DNA of 64,000 nucleotides from Borrelia sp. P9F1 (GTDB lineage: Bacteria > Spirochaetota > Spirochaetia > Borreliales > Borreliaceae). Below the pieces are notes generated by a model. The model saw only the letters and a program-made list of their open reading frames with translations. It made no database searches and was not told where the DNA came from. The stretch's first letter is position 1; each line of letters begins with the position of its first letter. Location: NCBI RefSeq assembly GCF_030436115.1, contig NZ_CP129407.1, positions 149,165 to 213,164 of the forward strand. Direction: 5' to 3'. Shown here in pieces: positions 57,293 to 64,000 of the stretch. The translations under genes were made by a program, and so were the position numbers.

Positions 57293-58132
57293 TTATTCAA
57301 AATTGTTCAATATATACTTCAATACAGCATCATTATAATGGTAATCTATTACTTCACAAGCCTTATCCTTGAGTGCTTCAATACCATTCTGAGGTGTTAC
57401 CTTGTGAATTTCGTTTTCGTTAAAGACAGAAATATCATTGTCAGAATCCCCAAAATAAACGATATCTTTGTAAGAAATGGACAAATAATCAGCTAAAAAT
57501 TTAATCCCATTTATCTTCTCAGCATGAACGCTTTGTATTTCAATAACACTAATCTTGTCATTAAATTCTATCCTTCCATACCTAGATACCTTAAGTTCAG
57601 AATAATTCTTCATATTCAAAAAAATATCTTCAATTCTTTCTCGGGCAGCAATAATGGTAACAGACAAAATATCACAAAGAGCAATATCGTTCAGCTTATC
57701 TATTTTGATAATATTTGAACGACAAAAAGTTTGCTTAAATGTAACATACCAATGCTCTAAGAAATTATTAATACCATCATAAACATTAAACACCTCTCCA
57801 TTTTGTATCACTTTAAAAAACACAGAAAACCCATTATGCTTAAAATAAGAATAAATATCATCGATACAATCCCGACTTATATCTTCTACATAAAGAGGAC
57901 TACCCTGATCAACAAGTGTAACATAAGCACCATCATGACTAATTAAAGGAATCTTAAAATCAAATCCCCTCAAAGGAGACCTCATAAGATAAAAATCCCT
58001 ACCTGTTGCAACCGTAAAATTAAAGTCATCCCTCTTCAGAAGCTCCTTTAGACTATTCCTAGAAAAATCTGATAAGGATCCCCTTCTATCAAGCAACGTA
58101 CCATCTAAATCCGTAATAAAAACCTTGCTCAA
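57293..58132 (-). CDS. Cof-type HAD phosphatase
   Basis: 279 residues of the HAD IIB (Cof) group: motif I FITDLDGTLLD (nucleophile D8 region), motif II VATGRD, motif III K near EKINGIKFLADYL, and motif IV YFGDSDNDISVF. These enzymes dephosphorylate sugar phosphates, PLP or nucleotides; substrate unknown. Monocistronic; upstream ~140 bp separates it from divergent tRNA-Phe. Confidence 0.9.
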   Translation of the reverse strand: MSKVFITDLDGTLLDRRGSLSDFSRNSLKELLKRDDFNFTVATGRDFYLMRSPLRGFDFKIPLISHDGAYVTLVDQGSPLYVEDISRDCIDDIYSYFKHNGFSVFFKVIQNGEVFNVYDGINNFLEHWYVTFKQTFCRSNIIKIDKLNDIALCDILSVTIIAARERIEDIFLNMKNYSELKVSRYGRIEFNDKISVIEIQSVHAEKINGIKFLADYLSISYKDIVYFGDSDNDISVFNENEIHKVTPQNGIEALKDKACEVIDYHYNDAVLKYILNNFE

Positions 58133-58276
58133 ATAACTACCCTATATCCTTAAACAAAACACATAGGGCCAATTATACAACTTTAAACATAAAAATAGCA
58201 ATTAAGCCTTCCTATTCGTGTTTATTGACAAAAAAAAATGTTTGTGAAAAAATTGTGATGTTATGTAAAAAGAGTG

Positions 58277-58349
58277 GCCGCTGTAGCTCAGTTGGTAGAG
58301 CATAGGACTGAAAATCCTTGTGTCAGGAGTTCGATTCTCCTCGGCGGCA
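58277..58349 (+). tRNA. trnF: tRNA-Phe (GAA)
   Basis: Acceptor stem GCCGCTG/CGGCGGC pairs with one T-G. D arm GCTC-AGTTGGTA-GAGC, anticodon loop ACTGAAAATC with GAA, variable region, T arm AGGAG-TTCGATT-CTCCT, discriminator A (58349). No encoded CCA. A TTGACA sits at 58225-58230 upstream, but no well-placed -10 box was found. Confidence 0.97.
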
Positions 58350-58524
58350 ATGTCTCATTGCTTTTGTTGGTTACATTGTAGTTAGATAAGAGTGGTTGTG
58401 TCTTGAAGTTTTGGATTTTCTTCAGTAGTGCGGGGTCGCCTACGGGCCGGCGGAGCTTAAAATCGTTCCTCGAGGGTTTGTTCTTTTGGGGTTGCTATTT
58501 AAATTCTACTTAAGAGGGCTCAGG
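58350..58524. other. Intergenic stretch with a short GC-rich block
   Basis: Between tRNA-Phe and the gene at 58525 there is a GC-rich patch (about 58438-58466) containing CGCC ... GGCG self-pairing, against AT-rich flanks. No ORF with a ribosome-binding site and no known RNA signature recognised. Confidence 0.3.
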
Positions 58525-60072
58525 ATGATTCTCAAAGAAATAAAAAGGGTAGAAGACCTAACGGAAGACGATATTATTTTTTCGAATATCGGAAATTTGT
58601 CTAAACTGAGTGCGCGGGTAAACGATAAGATCATTAAGGCTTTGAAACAGGGGGGTGTTTCACATATACCCGTAATTAACAACTATACAAATATGCCACA
58701 TGAAAAACTGGTAAGTATGGTCAATGAGGAGCTCTTAGAAAACGAAATAAATTTTTTAAAAGAAGATTTAGTACAAGCTTTAAAGGACGTATATAGACCC
58801 TTCTCAGAAAAAGATAAGATGTTCATGATTGCCGGCAAGAAGAGTTTGATCAATCTGAATGTTCTTATGGAAGAGGATCCCGATTCAATTTATTTTAAAG
58901 AAGTCATTGAGGGTAGTTTTAAGATTTTACCAACACACAAAATAATATCCATTCAAAAACTACTGCTGGAGGTATATGATTACTTTGATCTTCAAAGGTT
59001 TAGAAATAAAGATGGTCTTTCTAATGTGAAAAGGATCAAAAAACTATACCTACACTCAGTCAGGAGAGATTGGAAATTTTTTAATGGAAAAGTAAAAACA
59101 TCAGGTGATTCTGTTTTATTGCATGCGATTGATACTACGATCTATTTTTTAATGACAATTGCACTCTTAAATAAAGAGAGGGCAGCAAAAGATGCACCTC
59201 GCTCAACAACAAAGTTTTTTATCGACAAAGGACACTACACACAGTTTACAGAATTTTTCTATGATAACAACATAATAATACAAGCCGCGCTTGGTGTGCT
59301 TTTGCACCCAATGGGGCTCATGCATACTACCATACTACAAAACTTGAAAGACAAAATTAGCCTTAAAAATAAAGGTGAAGAAGAAAAGTACAGGCTTAAA
59401 GTGGAAAATTTAGAAAAAGGCATTAATGTATCTAGAAATCTATTTAGAATGAGAGAAGACATCTCTCCCATTACAAAGATGATAATAAACGGACAAAGAA
59501 ACTATCTTGATAGTAAAAATCATTTGGATACAAAAATTAAAAGATTCACTCATGAACTTATTAGAATTTTTTGTCTAATAGATACTTATGATGAAATGGT
59601 CAATCCTATTATAATAAAAGAACCTGTTAATCCTTTGGAAGCTGTTGAATTTTTATTGCAAAATAGCTCAAAATATCACTGGGACACTGGCAAACCGGAT
59701 GAATATTTGAAGAACAAAAAATTTGACATAGAGATGTTGAAAATATTTCTGAAAATACTTGCACCCTTTGACTATGGAGAAATTCTAGACATATGCACAA
59801 AAGACTGCAATGAGTCCTTATTTAAAGTCGTTGTTTTCGATTACAATGTGGGTGTTACGCCCATATTATCTGTCATAAGAAAAAAGGATAAATGTTACGA
59901 TATTGGAGATGTGGTGCTTAACCTTGATTCCAAAGAGATAATCGTTAAGGGAGGAAGAGGGGAAGTGAAGAAAAGTTCACTCAAAAACGTCAATAAATTT
60001 GAATTAAGGCGCAACATTGAGGAGCTCAGAAGTCATGAATTTGATCTTTTCAATATTGCAATTCAACCTTGA
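58525..60072 (+). CDS. Degenerate HD-GYP-like protein
   Basis: 515 residues from ATG 58525, after GAGGG seven bases upstream; the frame is open 13 codons further without a ribosome-binding site. The N-terminal part (VEDLTEDDIIFSNIG ... INDKIIKALKQGGVSHIPV-like) looks like the domain before HD-GYP enzymes. The region ~240-470 follows the HD-GYP order: AALGVLLHPMGLMHTTIL where HDxGK is expected, then RIFCLIDTYDEMVNP, PLEAVEFLLQNSSKYHWD, FDIEMLKIFLKILAPFDYGE. The HD pair has become HP and the HHExxDGxGYP motif is not visible, so c-di-GMP hydrolysis is unlikely; a binding or structural role is possible. Convergent with rsmD. Confidence 0.7.
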   Translation: MILKEIKRVEDLTEDDIIFSNIGNLSKLSARVNDKIIKALKQGGVSHIPVINNYTNMPHEKLVSMVNEELLENEINFLKEDLVQALKDVYRPFSEKDKMFMIAGKKSLINLNVLMEEDPDSIYFKEVIEGSFKILPTHKIISIQKLLLEVYDYFDLQRFRNKDGLSNVKRIKKLYLHSVRRDWKFFNGKVKTSGDSVLLHAIDTTIYFLMTIALLNKERAAKDAPRSTTKFFIDKGHYTQFTEFFYDNNIIIQAALGVLLHPMGLMHTTILQNLKDKISLKNKGEEEKYRLKVENLEKGINVSRNLFRMREDISPITKMIINGQRNYLDSKNHLDTKIKRFTHELIRIFCLIDTYDEMVNPIIIKEPVNPLEAVEFLLQNSSKYHWDTGKPDEYLKNKKFDIEMLKIFLKILAPFDYGEILDICTKDCNESLFKVVVFDYNVGVTPILSVIRKKDKCYDIGDVVLNLDSKEIIVKGGRGEVKKSSLKNVNKFELRRNIEELRSHEFDLFNIAIQP

Positions 60073-60077
60073 AATTA

Positions 60078-60620
60078 TTAATAAGAACCAAACTTAAAAA
60101 AATCAATCTTTGAATCACCGTATCTCCTAGAATCGTATCTGGAAAGACTTAAAACCCTGCCATTTAAGTGTTCCCTAGCAGGATAATGGATAATAACCTT
60201 TACACTTTTATTTAAACTCTCGTTTCTTGAAACTGCTTCAAGCAGATTTTCTTTAGAAATATAATTAAAAGGAGGATCGAGATAAATAAAGTCATAGAAA
60301 AGATTGCTTCTTTTGATAAAAAACTCGGCCTTATTAAAAAAAAACTTGTAAGGTTCCCTTATGAAACCAAAATTCTTAATCAAAACGCTCCTAGAAGCCT
60401 TATTACAATCGACAAGGTGAACAAGCCGAGCACCTCTACTCAGAGCCTCAAGAGACATTATGCCCGTACCCGCAAACACGTCAAGAAAATTTGCACCTAA
60501 AATCTGATTAAAAATAATGGAAAACAGCGCCTCCCTAACAACAGCCATTACAGGGCGCACACTGCCCGCCCTAGGAAAAGCAACTTTTCTCCCCTTGTAC
60601 TTGCCTGCACTTACATGCAT
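60078..60620 (-). CDS. rsmD: 16S rRNA (guanine-966-N2)-methyltransferase
   Basis: 180 residues: MHVSAGKYKGRKVAFP and RPVMAVVREALFSIIFN at the N-terminus, SAM motif FLDVFAGTGIMSLEALSRGA, and the catalytic DPPFNY. RsmD methylates G966 of 16S rRNA late in 30S assembly. Slightly shorter than E. coli RsmD (198 aa). Its start is 86 bp from the divergent galU. Confidence 0.93.
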   Translation of the reverse strand: MHVSAGKYKGRKVAFPRAGSVRPVMAVVREALFSIIFNQILGANFLDVFAGTGIMSLEALSRGARLVHLVDCNKASRSVLIKNFGFIREPYKFFFNKAEFFIKRSNLFYDFIYLDPPFNYISKENLLEAVSRNESLNKSVKVIIHYPAREHLNGRVLSLSRYDSRRYGDSKIDFFKFGSY

Positions 60621-60678
60621 GAGGACTAATTCTAAATTATTTTAAAAAAATATTAAATATTTAAAACTTGAATTTTGA

Positions 60679-60684
60679 TATAAT
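60679..60684 (+). promoter_or_regulatory. Extended -10 box of galU
   Basis: TATAAT at 60679-60684 preceded by TG (TTGATATAAT). The predicted start near 60691 gives a ~16-base leader containing AGAGGAA before ATG 60707. No strong -35 element. Confidence 0.5.
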
Positions 60685-60706
60685 TTTCCTTTAAGAGGAA
60701 CATGGT

Positions 60707-61540
60707 ATGAAAGGTGTAATCTTAGCGGCTGGGTATGGCACAAGATTCTTACCAATAACAAAAACTATTCCAAAGGAAATGTTGCCCATTTTAAACAGAC
60801 CGGCCATTGATTACGTTGTTGAAGAATTTATTAATTCTGGTATTAAAGACATATTAATAATAACTTCAAGAAGAAAGGAAGTTTTAGATAATTATTTCGA
60901 CAGAGAAATTGAACTTGAGTCTACATTTAAAAAAGAAAATAGACAGGACTTACTAAAAATAATTGAACTTAAGAACGTTAATATTAGCTTTGTAAAGCAA
61001 AATGAGATGATGGGAACAGGACATGCTTTACTGCATGCAAAACCTTGGATTGGGGGTGAAACCACAGTAGTTGCATACCCCGATGATCTACACGTTGGAA
61101 ATCCTCCTCTAACAGCGCAACTCATAAAATTACATAAAGAAACTGGGAAAAATATACTGTCTATTATTGAAAATCCCAAAAACATCAACAGGTACGGGGT
61201 AATAGCATTGGACAAAGACAAAATTCATGTCAAAGACATAATAGAAAAGCCAAAAATTGGAAAAGAACCAAGCAAGAAAGCTTCCATTGGGAGATTTTTA
61301 TATACCCATGATTTTTTTAAATACTTGGAAGAAGGATTTAAAATTCATCAAAGGGGAGAATATCATCACATTTATGCTTTAAGAAAACTGATGTCTGAGG
61401 GGCAGGTACTGTATAAAGAAATAGAAGGCGAGAGACTTGATACAGGTGATATTGAAGGTTATTTAGAGGCAATAATTAAAATTGCTAAAAGAGATGACAA
61501 GTTACTACAAATAATTAAGAATTTAGTAGAGGTTAAGTGA
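60707..61540 (+). CDS. galU: UTP--glucose-1-phosphate uridylyltransferase
   Basis: 277 residues. Nucleotide-binding motif GVILAAGYGTRFLPITKTIPKE begins at residue 3 (the G-x-G-T-R-x-L-P signature), followed by VVEEFINSGIKDILII, VAYPDDLHVGNPP with the metal-binding Asp, and IIEKPKIGKEPS. It makes UDP-glucose for glycolipids and envelope sugars. ATG 60707 is chosen over the ATG at 60702, whose frame stops at once. Overlaps the next gene by four bases (GTGA). Confidence 0.95.
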   Translation: MKGVILAAGYGTRFLPITKTIPKEMLPILNRPAIDYVVEEFINSGIKDILIITSRRKEVLDNYFDREIELESTFKKENRQDLLKIIELKNVNISFVKQNEMMGTGHALLHAKPWIGGETTVVAYPDDLHVGNPPLTAQLIKLHKETGKNILSIIENPKNINRYGVIALDKDKIHVKDIIEKPKIGKEPSKKASIGRFLYTHDFFKYLEEGFKIHQRGEYHHIYALRKLMSEGQVLYKEIEGERLDTGDIEGYLEAIIKIAKRDDKLLQIIKNLVEVK

Positions 61541-63249
61541 GCGCAATAACAAAACGACAAGAATTTTATGACTCTCTCAGTGTATTAAGAAAATATATAG
61601 ATGAAAACATAGAAGAGAAGATTTTAAAGTATAGTATCTTTTCAAAGCTCTACATGTTAAGTGAAGAAGAGATTAAAAGTCTTATAAAAATAAGCAAAGA
61701 ATACGAACTTGGAAAAGACAAAATAGACAGTGCTCTTGAGGAATATTACTATGAAGAAAATAAGAACACAAAAATTAAGGATTGGTTGTTAGGGATAATC
61801 AGGGAAAAAAATTCATTACAAATAAGAAAAGAAACAAATCTTATTAGTAAAAGGCTTGGAATAACATATAAATTAAAATCAACTCACTATTTCAAATTAA
61901 TTGAAATACAAAATAATCCAGAGTACACAGCGTGCAAAAGGGAATTATACAAACAACTGATATTAAACTTCTCAAGCAACGTAGAAGCAGAAAATTTAGA
62001 GTCTACAGTAGATATACTAGTAGCTGTAAGAAATAGAGACAAAGAAAAAATTAAACGCATCCTAAAGCAAACCAAAACACAGCAAAGACTCTTCAAGTCT
62101 AGCCTAACAAAAAAAGCAAGTAGAGTAATAAAGCTGCAAAAATTGCTCATCTTAACACACTGGCCAGTAGGATGCTTATCTAGAACACTTTTTAACAAAA
62201 TTTTAACAAAAAATTATAGACACACGATAGATGAAATTTTCACCCTAACGTATGATGAGATTCTTAAATACTTACTTACAATGAAAACTTTAAGCCTTAA
62301 TGAAATTTTTTATAAAGGGTCTAGAAAAAATATCAACTTCAATTACTTTTTCAGCGATTTTGCACAATATACCCTCAAGGATTTTCAAAATACACTAAAA
62401 ATTTATTTGTATTCATTTAAAAAAATTGCAATAAACAAATATTTGCATTGGTTCTTTAAGGATAAAGTACCAAACGAATGGGAAGATTTCATTTTTTCAA
62501 TTGAATACATAGCAAAACATAGGTTGTTAAATTTAAATGAAAAAATAGAAGATATCATTACAGCAAAATTTCAAGCAGAAGACTTCTTTGTATCTTTTGA
62601 AAAGATGGGCTTTAACCCTTACAAGAGCTCAAAAGCATTTCAAAATAAAAATATAAGGAGAATATTTTTGCAAAATGTGATCGATTACATAAAAGACAAT
62701 GCGAAAGAAATGGACACATATGGATGGATAGCGTTCTACATCTATGCAGATAAAGATGACAAGAAAAATTTCTCAAACGATATAAAAACATTCTTTAGGA
62801 GCAAGGATTTTGAAATTCAGAATCAAATACTTGTATACTTTTTATCTTTTTATCCAAATATTGATAAGAATCATTTTGAATTCATATCAGAAATGCTAAT
62901 CCATCTTGATGAGAATAAAATTACCATACCTAATGAAATAATAAAAATGCAGAAGACCCTTGACCAGGAATTGGACTACTATAAATCATACATTTTCATT
63001 AAATCATTAATTTTAAGAACAAGAGTATTTAAAATTTTAAGTAAGAATATTCAACTAGAAGTACTGTTAAATTCAGAAGAGTTTAGATATGAAAAATTAC
63101 TGCCCGCATTGTGCTATGTTGCCCATTACTTAAACCCAAATGAATTAAAAGAAGAGAAAGTAATTCCTTCTGTACAAAAAGAAGACATAATGAAATTCAT
63201 TGCATTTTTAACTAAAGGTCAGAATAAATTTATCTCAGGAACAAAATAA
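61537..63249 (+). CDS. Large helical hypothetical protein
   Basis: 570 residues, GTG start overlapping the galU stop, AGAGG five bases upstream. Lys/Glu/Ile-rich and mostly helical, no signal peptide or TM segment; near the middle several short stretches (LTYDEILKYLLTMKTLSLNE) suggest repeated helical hairpins. It ends 49 bases before lmp1. No family recognised; the coupling with galU suggests co-expression only. Confidence 0.75.
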   Translation: MSAITKRQEFYDSLSVLRKYIDENIEEKILKYSIFSKLYMLSEEEIKSLIKISKEYELGKDKIDSALEEYYYEENKNTKIKDWLLGIIREKNSLQIRKETNLISKRLGITYKLKSTHYFKLIEIQNNPEYTACKRELYKQLILNFSSNVEAENLESTVDILVAVRNRDKEKIKRILKQTKTQQRLFKSSLTKKASRVIKLQKLLILTHWPVGCLSRTLFNKILTKNYRHTIDEIFTLTYDEILKYLLTMKTLSLNEIFYKGSRKNINFNYFFSDFAQYTLKDFQNTLKIYLYSFKKIAINKYLHWFFKDKVPNEWEDFIFSIEYIAKHRLLNLNEKIEDIITAKFQAEDFFVSFEKMGFNPYKSSKAFQNKNIRRIFLQNVIDYIKDNAKEMDTYGWIAFYIYADKDDKKNFSNDIKTFFRSKDFEIQNQILVYFLSFYPNIDKNHFEFISEMLIHLDENKITIPNEIIKMQKTLDQELDYYKSYIFIKSLILRTRVFKILSKNIQLEVLLNSEEFRYEKLLPALCYVAHYLNPNELKEEKVIPSVQKEDIMKFIAFLTKGQNKFISGTK

Positions 63250-63298
63250 AATATAGCAATATTTACACTAACATAATACAATGTTAATGATAAAAGAT

Positions 63299-64000
63299 AT
63301 GAAGACTCATTTTTTACTGCTCAAAGACTCGATAATATTTGCTTTGTTTCTAGTCTCATTGTTAAGCCCGAACTTTGCACACGCTCAGAGGTTGATTAGA
63401 ATTGGGCAGGAAGAAATCAAAAATAAAAACTACTCAACAGCAATAAAAATTCTCAGTGATGCTATCAAGAAGTATCCAAAAGCACAAAACGGATATTATT
63501 TTCTAGCGATAGCCTATAGAGAAAATAATCAATTAACAGAGGCAGAGGGTGCTTTGCTTGATGGAATTGCAGTTGGAGGAAGTATTGACTATAAGCTATA
63601 TTTTGAACTTGGAAACATAATGTTTAAAAGGGGCGCGGGATACTACAATCTAGCAATCAAATACTATTCCAATTCAGTTAAAAATATGCCTAATTACGAC
63701 AGGGCACTGCTTAACAGAGCGAACTCTTATGTTGAACAAGGAAAAGTCAATTTTAGGGAAAAAGATTACAAAAATGCATGGGATTCCTACACTATGGCGA
63801 TTCACGACTATTCACAATTTATTACCCTGAGATACGAGACCGAGAAAAAAGACGATATTCTCTATATGATCAACCTCTTAAGAGATAAAAAGGCAGACCT
63901 AGAAGAACTTGACAAAAGTCTAAAAAGTAGAGATGAACATATCCCTAAAGATAGTAAAGATAGTAAAGATAGTAAAGATAGTAAAGATAGTAAAGATAGT
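63299..64000 (+). CDS. lmp1: Surface-located membrane protein 1 (Lmp1), N-terminal part
   Basis: The reading frame is open from ATG 63299 to the window edge (234 codons). Signal peptide about residues 1-30 (MKTHFLLLKDSIIFALFLVS). Then TPR-like units (NYSTAIKILSDAIKKYPKAQ, YYFLAIAYRENNQLTEAEGA, YYNLAIKYYSNSVKNMPNYD), followed by a charged linker and a run of six KDS repeats at the edge. In B. burgdorferi Lmp1 is a large surface protein with a repeat-rich middle and TPR C-terminus that helps resist host antibodies. Upstream ATGs at 63281 and 63287 are in frame, so the exact start is open. Confidence 0.85.
   Translation, partial: MKTHFLLLKDSIIFALFLVSLLSPNFAHAQRLIRIGQEEIKNKNYSTAIKILSDAIKKYPKAQNGYYFLAIAYRENNQLTEAEGALLDGIAVGGSIDYKLYFELGNIMFKRGAGYYNLAIKYYSNSVKNMPNYDRALLNRANSYVEQGKVNFREKDYKNAWDSYTMAIHDYSQFITLRYETEKKDDILYMINLLRDKKADLEELDKSLKSRDEHIPKDSKDSKDSKDSKDSKDS
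63947..64000 (+). repeat. Perfect 9-bp tandem repeat (at least 6 copies) in lmp1
   Basis: AAAGATAGT repeated six times without a mismatch, encoding Lys-Asp-Ser units; it continues past the window edge. The nine-base unit keeps the reading frame, so slippage would change protein length but not frame. Confidence 0.95.

Noticed and set aside
63947..64000. Repeat run as a CRISPR array
   Set aside because: Units are 9 bp without spacers and lie in frame inside lmp1; no cas gene nearby.
1..64000. Mobile elements, prophage or horizontally acquired islands
   Set aside because: No transposase, integrase, terminal repeat or abrupt change in gene order or base composition beyond short RNA-type GC-rich patches.

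Overview
The window is a continuous stretch of AT-rich chromosomal core DNA from a Borrelia-type spirochete (Borrelia/Borreliella). The gene content and order (fliD, nagA-nagB, sodA, secA, an S2-antigen pair, alr, malQ, dksA, infA, a Bat/MoxR cluster, mnmEG, flgN-flgK-flgL-fliW-csrA, rplT-rpmI-infC, prfA-prmC-rel, ddl-murE, tlyC, hflKC, galU, lmp1) follow, as I recall it, the B. burgdorferi chromosome from about bb0149 to bb0210, nearly one gene to one locus number. The species cannot be fixed from the sequence alone. The proteins look diverged from the Lyme-group versions I remember, so a relapsing-fever-clade species is my weak guess. I see no insertion sequence, prophage, CRISPR array, rRNA or plasmid-type gene.

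Layout. 1-3.1 kb: end of fliD (flagellar cap), then the chitobiose/GlcNAc pathway genes nagA-nagB. 3.2-6.5 kb: sodA and secA on the minus strand. 6.5-10.4 kb: a plus-strand group of envelope proteins of unknown function, including two S2-type paralogues behind an unusual regulatory region (a Fur/PerR-like palindrome, a tandemly duplicated leader and an 18-codon upstream ORF). 10.5-21.7 kb: alr, a YD-repeat protein, a Na/Ca-type exchanger, a glycoside-hydrolase-like protein, malQ, an OmpA-domain lipid/peptidoglycan anchor candidate, dksA and infA. 21.8-29.1 kb: a seven-gene minus-strand operon (MoxR ATPase, DUF58, two VWA proteins, TPR, BatD) with overlapping ends. 29.2-33.0 kb: mnmE-mnmG-rsmG. 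33.2-37.5 kb: the flgN-flgK-flgL-fliW-csrA operon, coupling hook-filament junction assembly to the FliW-CsrA switch. 37.5-40.1 kb: tsaB-tsaE and infC-rpmI-rplT. 40.3-44.4 kb: membrane/lipoprotein genes, a FlaA-family protein, tatD and a TPR protein. 44.7-50.8 kb: prfA-prmC-rel and a large membrane protein. 50.8-57.1 kb: ddl-murE, tRNA-Cys, tlyC, hflK-hflC. 57.1-64 kb: a probable structured RNA, a Cof-type phosphatase, tRNA-Phe, a degenerate HD-GYP-like protein, rsmD, galU, a helical unknown, and the N-terminal part of lmp1, which ends inside a perfect 9-bp tandem repeat.

Together the genes serve envelope building (nag, alr, ddl, murE, galU, secA, Bat), motility (fliD, flgN/K/L, fliW, csrA, FlaA-like), translation and tRNA modification, and stress/growth control (rel, dksA, csrA). 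I found no clearly new multi-gene system. The items most worth a second look are the S2 upstream region, the GC-rich structured RNA after hflC, the second FlaA-family protein, the HD-GYP-like protein that has lost its catalytic signature, and a recurring pattern of -10 boxes placed so close to start codons that mRNAs would be leaderless or nearly so.
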